DNA from: Crambe crambe
Lineage: Eukaryota; Porifera; Demospongiae; Poecilosclerida; Crambeidae
Reading direction: 5' to 3'
Length of the DNA: 64,000 nt
Assembly (NCBI GenBank): GCA_963924555.1
Contig: OZ004589.1
Span: forward strand, 4,278,001 to 4,342,000
The notes beneath the pieces were generated by a model. It was given only the letters and a program-made list of their open reading frames with translations, searched no databases and was not told the origin of the DNA. Both the position numbers and the translations under genes were made by a program. Positions within the stretch are counted from its first letter, which is position 1, and each line of letters opens with the position of its first letter. Shown piece after piece: positions 34,301 to 44,979 of the stretch.

Positions 34301-36018
34301 TCAGTTCTCTGCATGGGCTTGATTTGTTGGAAAAGATGGCCAAGAAGCATCAGCACTCTCTTCACGGTGTAGCAGTCATTACTGCGTAGTGACTGCGAGC
34401 CTGAGCTTGAGCCTGTTTATCTTTTTTATCTTGGCTTAGCTAGCTAGTAGCTAGAGAGCTAGCTAGTGCTAATAATGCACGTGCTCGATACGCATCACCG
34501 TGCATCATTGCGCGCGCTATTATTACATACCATCATAGATCGATTATAGTCGCCTTTGGCACTGTGTCTCGGCACTCCGGTGCTGAGGCAAAAATACTGA
34601 AATCATTTCGTACGTAATCTTTGTATGTGTGGCTTTAGGTAGCAATCTGCAAAGAATATGAATGGTTTGAGCAGTTGGTGGAGCAGGTACATACATGTAC
34701 TTTCTATGCATATGATGCATACATCTGTATATACATGCCTTAGATTCTGAAGAATGAGGACCAGGCAGCTACTCAGGCTGTGTTGAATGTATGTCAGATG
34801 ATGGTGGACTGTCTTGTGGAGAATGTCCTTAGCTTGGATGAGAATTCTGGTATGTTTTACATTCACCATAGATCTAAAAAAATAATGATTTGTGTACATG
34901 CATAGCCAAGAGTACATCTAGCACATCTGGCCTAATATCCTGTATCATCACTCTCTACCTATTCTGCAATGTGAGGCCAGCCCTGCTGCTAAATCATGCC
35001 ACCACTCTGCATCCCTACCTTAGCTCTACCTGTGCTGTGAGTGAATCTAGACAGAACCCTATCTACAACTCCCTGAAATACAAAGACCATTTTTATTGCA
35101 TGAAAGTGAAAGTCTCTTCTCTATTTTTATTTACTTTTAGAGCTTCTATGAAAATAAGTGCCCTGTAATAAATATCTTTTCATTTTCCCTTTAATAATTG
35201 TTGCATAACCTAGGCCAACAAAGATGTGATGGTATTACACTTTGTGTCCAAGATCCTCAAAGAAGTGGTTCCCCTGATGGAGCATCCTAGTGAGACTTTC
35301 CTGGCAGGACTAGAAGAGGACTTGATCAAACTCATCATGAAACATGGGCAATTAGTAAGAGATTGAATAAAGAGATTGTGATAGCATCATGTATTTACTG
35401 ACTGTATTTACTTCAGCTGATTCACAGCTGTGTGGAGTGTTTGGGTGCAGTGGTAAACAGTGTCACACACAATTATGCTCTCGTCAAAGACTGCTTTCAG
35501 AAATTTTATAGTGAGTGTCATGATGCATGTACGTAAATTATATAAACATACATTTTACATAATAATATTATGGGAAGGATGCTTCACTTAGCAAAAATTG
35601 ATTCCTCTCAGAGTATCTTGAGTGGATGCGTACATTGCAGACGCAGAACCCAAATAGTCCTCAGCTTAAGAGCAATCGGCCTTACCTTCTTCGCTCCCTC
35701 TTCACTGTGGGTGTACTCTGCAAGTTCTTTGACTTTGATACCATCATTCCTCAGTCTTCTGGGGTCAGTTTTTTCTTATGGCCTCATGGAAATTTACTGC
35801 TGTACTGAATGGAGATTGCATTTGCTTTTCATATCATAGAGCAACCCAATCAGTGTGCAAGTATACTCCCACCTCATCTACTTTTTCAAGAATGGAGATG
35901 AAGAGATTCAAATAAAGACTGTCAAAGGGCTAGGTACATCATATATATATATATATATATAGCATCTTATTCAAATGGAGACATCCCTACTGTATTAATT
36001 TTCACTCCCTGATTTAGA

Positions 36019-36052
<34 letters not shown>

Positions 36053-37095
36053 GTAGGCTTATTTTGCATCCGCTATCCTGAGATGATGCTGGAAGCAGAA
36101 GTCCAAGGACTGATCAATAACTGGCTCACCAAAGACTGTGCTGCCACCAAGAAAATTGAAGTATGTACTGTATGTATACTACATTATGTTTCTTGAAAGT
36201 TAATTAAGCTATAGTCTAGTTCAATAGTCCTTAATTATAAACAGGTTTTACGGAACCTTCAGAGCTATCTTAAAGAGGTAGAGACACAATTGAAGGCAGC
36301 AGATACTAAATGTAAGTGTATGATCTCAGAACATGCATGTATATGCATGTACATTATCAATTATGCAATATATAGGGGAGAAAATGGGTACCGATAAAGA
36401 AAAACTGTTGGAATTTGGTGACCAACACTCAAGGTATGTATGTATGTATGTATGTATGTATGTATGTATGTATGTATGTATGTATGTATGTATGTATGTA
36501 TGTATGTATGTATGTATGTATGTATGTATGCTCCATTTACGTATCTGACCCGGGGTCATATTAGACCATTCATAGCACTCAGTAGAAGCAGTTTCATGAT
36601 ATACTTTCAATATTGCACTTGGGACTGTCAAGGATTGTGCGTGTTGAAATGAAAGCAAAAGAACAGTGTACATATTACATGTATACATTTTCCCCCCATA
36701 ATGTATACAGTGTGAGCAGTAATATAGCCCAGGCCTTTTTGCAGCCAGTTCTGGAATCCTTCTTCCACACTGATCTTCAGGTCAGATTTGGTGCTCTGCA
36801 GGCCATTTTGCTCATTTTGCGCCAAGGACTAGTCCACCCTGCACAAGTAAGTCATTGGGTATGGACATGGGTCCATGCACATGCCTCTCTAGTTGGACTG
36901 GTACTATTTGCCTCCTCATGGAAAATTTTATAAGATACTGCAACTCCATTCCTTTCACTATTATAGAAAGTGAATTACACATAACAAAATTTACTGTTTG
37001 TTATATTTGTACTGTGTTATATACAAAATTAGTTCTTTATTTTGTGTGTATAACTTTTTTTCTCGTGTGTGCATTTCAGATTATAAAATTTGTTA

Positions 37096-37136
<41 letters not shown>

Positions 37137-40100
37137 ACACATAATACAGTGTGTGCCTTACTTAATGGCAATGAGCACGGACCCTGAGCAGACCATCAAA
37201 GTCAAAGCTGATCAGCACCTCACTGATCATACCTCCAGATATGGCCATTTGATGCAGGTACATAGGTAATAACAAAGAGCTCAATGTGAACAAAACTTCA
37301 CACCTGTGGTAATATAGTCCAACTCATTGTAGAACATGTACAGAAGCTTCATTGAAGCATATTAGCACAAGCTAATTAAACAAAATTACACTCTAAGTGA
37401 ATTTTTCGTGTGCACTACTCTATTAATTTTATTCAATTAGACCCAGCTCCTTGGTGGTATGAGAAAATCTTATGACTTTCAGAAGTTGATTGCAGGAGTA
37501 GGTTTCATATGAATTTTATCTACTCAATATTAGAATGTTGTATTATATTACTTTGAATCATTCTGTGTAGGCTGATGATACGATATTACCATTCAGCAGT
37601 TGTGCCATGTTTAAATTACAGTGTATGTGCATAATTATTTAGGATGCTCCACGGGGCTACACTACAGATAACATAGGGAACTGTACCAGTCTGCTTTCGC
37701 ATATCTATGTTCTAATTCGTTCTACTAAACAGCAACGCAGAGTTCTACTCAGAGCCATACTCAGACATTTTGAAGACTATGAGGTTAGCCAGGCTTTCCT
37801 CTGATCCCAATGTAATGATTTAGCATTTTGTTCTATAGAAAAACACTTTGGGGCTCCTGCTGTATTTGGCAGACACACTAGCTTATCTCCCATATAACAC
37901 GGTGGAAGAACCTCTCTTTGTGATCCACCACACTGACATGACCATATCCATTGCTGGATCTAACCTCCTCCAGCAGTTCAAGGAAGTACGTATGTGGCTG
38001 CATGTATACTGTGCACACTACTCGAGTGTAGAATAATGACTCCCTGAATGAAATTAAGTGGTCCCATGTATAGCAATAAGATCCCACTCTTCTATGCAGG
38101 CTCTTGGAAGTAAGGGTGTAGCTGGAACTGCAGATGAGGATGATGATTTAACTACTCTGTGTGAGTCTGCCCTAGGTGTAATATCGAGTGTGGTAGCACT
38201 CTCTAAGTAGGGATGGCAGGTCAAAGGTCATAAGACTAAAACTCTTCTTTCTCTTCTACAGGTTCTCAGAAGGCTATAATGAAATACTACATCTACAAAC
38301 AGAAGAGGGAAGAATGTTTAAAAAAATCTAAAATTTATTCGCGTAAGAAAAAAGCGATTTCTAAAAATGACTTGTTCTGTTTCTTTATAATAATAAGATT
38401 GACGCACCGACTTACTGACTATAGTCATCAAAATTGTTTTGGCCATCTATTAGAGCGGCACCTAGAGGCTGATCTTTGCTATTAGTTTTGACTAAGGTTC
38501 TACTTCACAATTCAGTGATATCGGTGCACTCGGTATGGGGTGGGGCCACATATAAGTGCTCATGTGGCTACAGCCTAATAAGCTTCAGTTCAGTAGCTCT
38601 TAGGTCTTCAGTTCAATCGTTTAGCTAGCTTATCTGATGGTGTTCCAGTCACTCCTTGCTGCACTACAGTACAGATGCTCATCCTATTATAGCCAGTACG
38701 TAGTGTAGTCAGCTCACTTCACCATGCCATGCACATGTCATTTACATTGCTGTTGCGTAAAGTTTGATATTAAATTAATAGTATTAAATTAATAGACAAA
38801 ACTTAATATTCTTCAATCACCAGTGACTGTGTATGTACCTAAAGATAAAGATTAGTTTTTTGTAGATCTTGCTTCGTATAGTACTGTACTTCATATCAAA
38901 CTCAGTTGAAGTGACTGCCACCCTCAATTCTTTACATACACAAACTTACTTTTAACTCTTTAAAATATGAAAGAAAAAAAAGCACTAAGAAAAAGGATAG
39001 AAACAGGTGAAAAAATTTCTTCTAAATAAAAGGTTAAGTAGGGATAGACTAAAATCTAGCTGGGCTGTATAATGTACTGCAGCCTCGTATGAAAACAATC
39101 CCTACATTAATTTTAAAAAAGTCAGATTAAGGAGGGTCTGGGGTCAAGGCTCTGTAAGTTAAGTAGTGATAGCCTAAAATCCAGCTGGGCTGTATAATGT
39201 ACTGCAGCCTCGTATGAAAACAATCCCTACATTTACAACTGCCATAGCTAGTTATAGGCAGTGGATGTAAATGTAGGGATTGTTTTCATACGAGGCTGCA
39301 GTATATTATACAGCCCAGCTAGATTTTAGGCTATCCCTACTTAACTTTTTATTTAGAATATCATAGCCCAGGCCTTCCTTAATTAGACTTTTAGAGGGCC
39401 TGGTACATGAGGGGGTAAACCGACTTAATTGGGTGTGGGCAGTGCACAAGAGCTTTTAGACCCTGCCCATGCATTTGGGCTACTTGGACTAGAGTCTACT
39501 GGATTGACCCAATAGCCTAAAATCCAGCTGGGCTGTATAATGTACTGCAGCCTCGTATGAAAACAATCCCTACATTTACAACTGCTATAGCTAGTTATAG
39601 GCAGTGGATGTAAATGTAGGGATTGTTTTCATACGAGGCTGCAGTATATTATACAGCCCAGCTAGATTTTAGGCTATCCCTACTTAACTTTTTATTTAGA
39701 ATATCATAGCCCAGGCCTTCCTTAATTAGACTTTTAGAGGGCCTGGTACATGAGGGGGTAAACCGACTTAATTGGGTGTGGGCAGTGCACAAGAGCTTTT
39801 AGACCCTGCCCATGCATTTGGGCTACTTGGACTAGAGTCTACTGGATTGACCCAAGGCGCCAGGTGTTCAGAAGAACTTCTGCTCTGTTTCTCTACAACA
39901 AAAAGACTAATTCGCTACAACCAAGGCACTCTTGAAGAATTCTGCAGGGTGATACTAGCCTAAAGGGATGAGCAAAAGCTACTTGATAGCTTACTAGCTA
40001 ACGATAAGCAGTTCCGATACTATCTGCTGCTAGGCTAGCTAAGTGTAGCAACACTTGACTTCAATGGCAGCACAGTGCCCCTTCTTTTTCTCAGGCAAGG

Positions 40101-41328
40101 CCATGTACTTGAATACCTGGTCGTAGCACCGTGACGTATGTGATGATAAAGTGTTTCCTTGGACACACCCATGCTTGGGTTTCTATGGTTTTAGTGATAT
40201 TTTCGTGTACCAGGCCCTCCACAATCATAATTAAAAAGGAGGGCCTAATACATACATACATAACTGTAATTCCATTTTTCTCCTCTCAGTACAAAGAGAT
40301 TATGACTTGAAACAGTTATCAGACTGCTGTCACTCTAGCCAGGGCTGCTCTCTGCTTCTCTTGCTCAAGCAGCACCTCAAGAAAAGCTTTAGCCTCTCTG
40401 ATAGGTGTGTATATACATCTGCACATCTGTGATAGTTGGTTACCACTATCATTCCATTATGCAGCAAGTGTCAAAAGTATTGCCCAACTGAGTCCAATAA
40501 GGCATATGATAAAGCAGCAAGTCGTCGAGGGGGGATAGTGTTTGACCCACAACAAGTGATAGCTTCAGTCAGACAAGAAGCCATTAATATCAACAAACCT
40601 ATCCTGCCAAAGGAGGAATGCCTTAGGCAATATTTAGAGGTACAGTACATTAATTTACTCCCACTGTATTGTTCCAGCCATTGTATGCTACTGTACAAAT
40701 AGTTAACTTGTACAGTTCTAGAACACACTGGTAGCTACAAGCTACATGATTATGCTGGTCTAATGTGCACTCTTATCTAGTTTAAGCAGCTGATGAACAA
40801 GCTAGATCCATTTGATGGTGATGAGGATGGGTCTGACCAAGAAGCTCCACCTCCTGTTCCACCCACTACTGTAGTTGAAGTGAGCCAAATGGAAGCACCT
40901 CAAAAGGTATGTATATAAATTAGTTGCACTGCAGTAATTCTTGTTTGTATAATAATACAGCTTGAAGAGGTCCCACGCCCCCCTTCTAGCCATGGCCGTT
41001 CATCCCGAGCATCTTCCACAAGTAGCATCAGCTCTAGAAAAAAGAAAAGGGAATCTAAACCTAAACGAAAAAAGAGAGTTGTATCCTATGTATGTGGATG
41101 CATGATGTGGAATGATCAATCATATGCAAGTCCTTGAATATGATTCCACTCTTGTGGATCTTTTCCTTTCCTCACTGGTTGAATTTGTTCATAATGAATT
41201 AGACCTTACAATAATGGTCGGTACCGATCATTAATATTAACAATGCAAGAATTTGGATTTCTTAACATTCACTGCAGATACTTAGTTCAGATAGTTCAGA
41301 TGGAGAGGATGACCCCAACTGGACTTAG
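25351..41328 (+). CDS. NIPBL: NIPBL/SCC2 cohesin-loading factor
   Basis: Forty-four exons, 5,568 nt, 1,855 residues: 25351-25393, 25875-26040, 26097-26221, 27043-27144, 27292-27429, 27479-27901, 28107-28220, 28282-28361, 28425-28511, 28754-28979, 29266-29417, 29522-29602, 29663-29763, 30856-31012, 31240-31322, 31378-31510, 31604-31819, 31906-31992, 32054-32389, 32448-32546, 33239-33385, 33455-33589, 33731-33835, 34639-34686, 34744-34849, 34906-35036, 35214-35354, 35417-35510, 35612-35763, 35840-35933, 36057-36160, 36245-36311, 36376-36433, 36711-36846, 37150-37257, 37441-37497, 37643-37783, 37839-37985, 38100-38160, 40290-40404, 40465-40639, 40781-40906, 40961-41080, 41278-41328. Family-specific pieces include DLPLPSPMP (MAU2-binding N-terminus), TSPNMPK-like TAPNMPKKVQLEES, LTDTTVLL, RKRVIKILKDICVLQPDFPK, KSNRPYLLRSLFTVGVLCKF and EEPLFVIHHTDMTISIAGSN, in vertebrate NIPBL order. 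The product forms HEAT repeats that load cohesin with MAU2. It is much shorter than human NIPBL: a compact N-terminus, and the tail ends at a basic/Ser-rich stretch plus DSSDGEDDPNWT, without the final vertebrate segment. The first exon is the least certain. Confidence 0.88.
26653..26954. mobile_element. MITE family R2, short copy (NIPBL intron 3)
   Basis: Ends are CAGGGTTTCAT and ATGAAACCCTG, with a G-run just inside the left end and C-rich sequence just inside the right end. CTTGT flanks both ends (26648-26652, 26955-26959), suggesting a 5-bp target duplication. A related left end (CAGGGTTTCTTTCAGGA) lies at about 26284. Superfamily not assigned. Confidence 0.75.
29823..30759. mobile_element. 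MITE family R2, long copy (NIPBL intron 13)
   Basis: Starts CAGGGTTTCATACAGAATTT followed by a long G-run, and ends CCCCCCTCTATGAAACCCTG. ATAAT flanks both sides (29818-29822, 30760-30764), again a 5-bp duplication. A nested sequence resembling the MULE-MITE end (TAGTCTGGCGCAGCC) lies near 30339. No coding sequence is recognised. Confidence 0.72.
32571..33130 (-). repeat. Repeat family R1, copy 2 (NIPBL intron 20)
   Basis: Opposite orientation to the copy at 33856-34595: starts TTGCCTCAGCACCGGAGTGC and ends GGCATTCCTAGTCTTTTAAA then AGACTAA. Shares the internal blocks and the short frame (here plus strand, about 32757-33013). Confidence 0.75.
33856..34595 (+). repeat. Repeat family R1, copy 3 with internal duplication (NIPBL intron 23)
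   Basis: Begins TTAGTCTTTTAAAAAGACTA and ends CTCGGCACTCCGGTGCTGAG plus GCAAAAA. The segment around GGGCTTGATTTGTTGG...AAGAAGCATCA...TTCACGG occurs twice (about 34165-34230 and 34315-34390), making this copy longer than the others. Confidence 0.75.
35941..36056 (+). repeat. TA and CT microsatellites before NIPBL exon 31
   Basis: A (TA)n tract at about 35942-35961 and a (CT)n tract at about 36020-36050 lie immediately before GCGTAG, the acceptor of exon 31. The CT tract serves as the polypyrimidine tract. A second (CT)n tract at about 37098-37132 lies before exon 35. Confidence 0.8.
36434..36531 (+). repeat. (GTAT)n microsatellite starting at a NIPBL splice donor
   Basis: About 24 copies of the tetranucleotide GTAT start exactly at the donor of exon 33 (CTCAAG/GTATGTATG...). 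Each GTATGT unit matches a donor consensus. Confidence 0.85.
38161..40289 (+). other. NIPBL intron 39, repeat-filled
   Basis: At 2.1 kb this is the largest NIPBL intron. It contains the inverted-repeat segments sharing CTGGGCTGTATAATGTACTG (39045-39110 onward), a tandem duplication at 39169-39854, and an imperfect CCAGGCCCTCC/GGAGGGCCT pair around 40214-40250. An acceptor-like ACAG/GTTCTCAGAAGG near 38262 opens a short frame, but it does not resemble NIPBL and is not used in the model. Confidence 0.6.
39169..39854 (+). repeat. Near-identical 343-bp tandem duplication with palindromic core
   Basis: The units 39169-39510 and 39512-39854 both begin TAGCCTAAAATCCAGCTGGG and end CTGGATTGACCCA, with as little as one visible substitution (GCCATAGC vs GCTATAGC). 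Each unit contains its own inverted repeat: AATCCAGCTGGGCTGTATAA against its complement, ending in TAGATTTTAGGCTATCCCTA. An extra arm copy lies at 39045-39110. Confidence 0.85.
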
Positions 41329-42003
41329 CAATACTCACCAGGATAAACTTCTTATACTGTTATTCAAATCTGTAGCATCATAATTATTCATCTTGATTTA
41401 TGCCATGTCATGGTTTCATATAACTGCCAACATCACACATAGCTAAGACTCCCTCTGTTCTCCTCCTCCCCCCTTTTGAAGCCAAGCCCCTTCAATCCAA
41501 CTGTGGTTTAGAAAAGTGAGAATCAAACTGGGACAAATAAAAAAAAAGAAAAAAAAAGGGCTATTGGACAATGGCCCTGAAACAATACCAGTTTGACCTG
41601 CCTCCGGCTCCCTTGCTGTACAATCAGGTGGTACATGAACAATAGTGCACCCATTGATCTGAACATCAAAATCGCTTCATTTTCATATTAAGTAACTATA
41701 CATTACAGATTTGATAAAATAACAGGTATGCATGTAATTATTTATATTGAAAGTTTATCTTTGATAAGAGAAACCAAGATCAAAGTTTGTGTAACAATAA
41801 TCATGCTAAGTGTTTCTACATGTGGATTCTGAGCACGAGTGTTGAAAGTAAGAGGTATCAACCATAATGGAGCACTAATGAGGTCTACATTATTTGAAAT
41901 TCCTCCAGTCACCTAGGCCTACTGTCCATATCCAATCTGCACTTTTTTTAGTTATTCCTTTCATAGTGTAAATTATCTAGCTAGTTCACAATTAGGCAGT
42001 TAG
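41329..42003. other. Intergenic between convergent NIPBL and GPCR genes
   Basis: No coding sequence or structured repeat is recognised. A-rich tracts near 41535-41560 may include the NIPBL poly(A) site. Confidence 0.5.
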
Positions 42004-44472
42004 CTAAATTGTAGTAGTCTCTGTAGGGAGTTCTGTGTCAACATTATTGGAACATTTGGCATCTTTTTTCCTATCTTTTACTATGTGTATAAATACTAGC
42101 AGCGCTTTAGGGAAGAAAAGGCATCCCAGAGTCGTCGTAGAAGTAAGCAAGACAGCTATCATGAGAGAGGTAGTTTGATAAACTGTTCCCAGTTTAACAG
42201 TCCCGAAGTATGTTGGGATGAAACCTAACCAGATTATGCACACAGTGTATAATGTAATGCTGATGAACTTAGTCTCATTGAAGGTAGCAGGGATGTTTCT
42301 GGCACGAAAGGCATAGTAAGTGCTCAATACAAGTAATAAGAGGTTATAACCCAGGAAGATAGAGAGTCCAATGTAAGGTCGCTCACCACAAATGAGTTCA
42401 GTAACTGTTCTCCCATAGACATGTTCTACACTCGGCCTCTCCAATGCCAACCATAGAACAGCCATCAATACTTGTATCAGAATTAGACCACAGGAAAACA
42501 AGACTTGATGGAAAGAACTTGCAAAACGAGCTGTGCGAGGAGCTTTATGAAAGACACGATATATTCGATTCGTTTTCATCAAGAGAGGGCTGAAACACAG
42601 AGAGAAGCAGAAACCTATGCCAAATCGCCTTATAGCACATACTCCAGGTGAAGGTGTTGCTATATAGAAGAAGGGTAAGATATAACATAGCATGATTCCT
42701 GTTAGCAAAATTGCACTGAGTTCTCTACATGAAGCCAAGATTACTTTATGTTTGTTGAATATTATAAACACAAATATGACAAAAGATGTGGCCAGAATAC
42801 CAACACTCGCTCCAATTATGATGAAAATTCCCCAGGGGTTGGACCATGTCAAAAAAGTCAACGGATTAGGCATGCATGTGTCTCGTTCTTCATTGGGTGA
42901 TGATCCAGTAGCACACTCAATACATTCCTCACCACTGCTTACAGTGTTGTCTCCTTGACAGGGAACACACGTCCAACAACAATCTGATTCACCAGGCACC
43001 AACACAGGTTGATGTCCAGGACCACATAGAATGCTACACATTGAAAGTGGAACTTCTCCACCTCCACTCCAATATATATTATCTGCAGTAAGTTGTAATG
43101 AATGATTCCATGTTCCTACTATTTGGAGCTGGCTATTTGCTCCTAAGTTAATAATTTCATATGAACCTTGTTGGTTTCCTGCACTATCAAATGACACTTG
43201 ATTAGAAGACGGGCTCATGAAAGATATGTTGAAAAGATTCCTTCTTAATTTGGCTCCATCTAAAGCCTTTTTTGAGAAACGGTAGGTTAGAATATCTTGA
43301 CATAGATCAAATTTGTTATCATCCATGCATGAAATGTTTATCATATCATGTATAGCATGGGCAAAAGCATAAACAGCATCGATGACATAGCCTACTCCAT
43401 TTCCTTTGATAGCAGCCGATTCTTCCTCACTGCGGTTGAACATACTGTTCCAGTATTCTGTAAACCAAGGATTAGTAGTGTAGTTGCTAGGATGTAGCGA
43501 TGAAAAGTAATCATCAAAGCTACTTATGCTGTGGATGTCAGGAACAACTCCAAGCATGCCTCTAACTGTATCTCTGAGGTCAACAGGGACTCTTGTTGTC
43601 CACGCATCACTTGCTATCCATGTGCGATTCTTATTCGGTAGATTTGAATCCCTGAAGGCTCTCAACACTCCCTCTGCTGTGCTCCTTTGCCCAAATAGAA
43701 CAATCACTGACGCATTTTCTTTCCATTTCTGATCAATGAATCTGATGACATTAGCATAACTGCTGTCATCAGCATTTAAAGGGAGTGAAGTTACATCTGG
43801 ACGAGTGACCACACATACATTTAAATGGCTCAACTCTTCTTTGAGAGAATTAATTCCACCTCTACCATATGTATCGTCTGAATTAATAGCTATAACATAA
43901 GTCCAGTTGAAATATGCTATGATATCAGCCATAGCTTTTGCTTGGAAGCCGTCTGATGGGATTGTACGAAAGAAGTAGTCAAACCTTTCTTTATCACTAA
44001 GTATTTTAGCAGTTGAAGCATGACTGATTTGGGGGATTTGAAAAACTCTGAGAAGACTAGCAACATGTACAGATGTATCACTTCGTGCTGGACCAATTAC
44101 TCCTGAAATTCCAATCTCAGATATTGCTCCACTGTTCTTGATGTCCATTAGACTCACAGTCTCTTCCAGGGCCTTATTGCTTAGTCCACAGGTGTCTCGA
44201 ATATCAAAACCAAGAGAAATATTAGGCAAGAGGTCAGGATCTGCATTGATTCGATCTACAGCATACACCATGGCTTCAACATTCCTGAAAGGAGCATGTC
44301 TTATCTCACCACAGCTGCTTCCATCACTTTCATGAATAGAGAATAATCCTCCTAACAACAGTGTAATGTTGCCAGTAATATTACTAGTGAAAGAAGTTGT
44401 TAATCTACCGGTAGACTGAGTACTCATAAAGACTAAAATTGTAATGTAGAAGTATTTTTGATACACAGCCAT
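42004..44472 (-). CDS. Class C GPCR, metabotropic-glutamate-receptor-like, paralogue 1
   Basis: An intronless 822-residue frame: leader (YITILVFMSTQST), ANF-receptor/Venus-flytrap domain (about 35-450), NCD3G Cys-rich domain (about 475-545, with CSILCGPGHQP and CCWTCVPC), seven TM segments (about 555-800) and a short tail. The TM3-loop signature MKTNRIYRVFHKAPR is typical of mGluR-type receptors. Residues corresponding to the mGluR glutamate pocket seem present: Arg in CGEIRH, Thr in SHASTA, Asp in IPSDG, Tyr in DDTYGRGG, and Asp/Arg in ASDAWTTR. This supports an amino-acid ligand, by analogy only. It is almost identical to the divergent copy at 46786-49281. Confidence 0.92.
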   Translation of the reverse strand: MAVYQKYFYITILVFMSTQSTGRLTTSFTSNITGNITLLLGGLFSIHESDGSSCGEIRHAPFRNVEAMVYAVDRINADPDLLPNISLGFDIRDTCGLSNKALEETVSLMDIKNSGAISEIGISGVIGPARSDTSVHVASLLRVFQIPQISHASTAKILSDKERFDYFFRTIPSDGFQAKAMADIIAYFNWTYVIAINSDDTYGRGGINSLKEELSHLNVCVVTRPDVTSLPLNADDSSYANVIRFIDQKWKENASVIVLFGQRSTAEGVLRAFRDSNLPNKNRTWIASDAWTTRVPVDLRDTVRGMLGVVPDIHSISSFDDYFSSLHPSNYTTNPWFTEYWNSMFNRSEEESAAIKGNGVGYVIDAVYAFAHAIHDMINISCMDDNKFDLCQDILTYRFSKKALDGAKLRRNLFNISFMSPSSNQVSFDSAGNQQGSYEIINLGANSQLQIVGTWNHSLQLTADNIYWSGGGEVPLSMCSILCGPGHQPVLVPGESDCCWTCVPCQGDNTVSSGEECIECATGSSPNEERDTCMPNPLTFLTWSNPWGIFIIIGASVGILATSFVIFVFIIFNKHKVILASCRELSAILLTGIMLCYILPFFYIATPSPGVCAIRRFGIGFCFSLCFSPLLMKTNRIYRVFHKAPRTARFASSFHQVLFSCGLILIQVLMAVLWLALERPSVEHVYGRTVTELICGERPYIGLSIFLGYNLLLLVLSTYYAFRARNIPATFNETKFISITLYTVCIIWLGFIPTYFGTVKLGTVYQTTSLMIAVLLTSTTTLGCLFFPKALLVFIHIVKDRKKDAKCSNNVDTELPTETTTI

Positions 44473-44686
44473 AGTGCATAGCCAGTAGACTGTAAAGTTG
44501 AAATTAGATAGCTATATTTATAGCCAGTCTTGAAAATGACTGTTTAAGCTTCACTTAGTCAGTAGTTAGTTATGTCAACAGTATCATTCATGATAGTTTA
44601 TCTTTCATCAATGATCTCATAACTACTCTTGCTATTATATCACTAGCATGGTAACTTAGCTGTGGTATTTGCATACAGTACAGTGG

Positions 44687-44979
44687 ATTTACAGCGGATT
44701 TACGTTCCGTTCGAATATTCCGTATGCCGTGCAAAGGAAGCTTATACTTTGTGCGTACATACATTTATATTTAAAAACAAGGCATAAGCTTCCAGTGTAC
44801 GGCATACGGAATATTCGAACGGAGCGTAAATCCGCTGTACGTTCCGTTCGAATATTCCGTATGCCGTGCAAAGGAAGCGTATGCTTTGTGCTTACATGCA
44901 TTTATATTTAAAAACAAGGCATAAGCTTCCGTGTACGGCATACGGAATATTCGAACAGAGCGTAAATCCGCTGTACTGG
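44687..44979. repeat. Two tandem palindromic elements
   Basis: Each unit of about 145 bp has arms CGTTCCGTTCGAATATTCCG plus TATGCCGTG and the complement, around a centre containing ACATTTATATTTAAAAACAA. The outer phrase is AGCGGATTTACG/CGTAAATCCGCT. Units are about 44692-44836 and 44838-44979, very similar to each other. Confidence 0.8.

Noticed and set aside
36326..36690. Open frames of Tyr/Ile/His/Thr or Met/Tyr/Val/Cys repeats on both strands
   Set aside because: They are translations of the GTAT microsatellite after a splice donor and have no non-repeat coding context.
38262..38485. Candidate extra NIPBL exon after an ACAG acceptor
   Set aside because: The encoded Lys/Tyr-rich sequence does not resemble the family, and the neighbouring exons join in phase without it.
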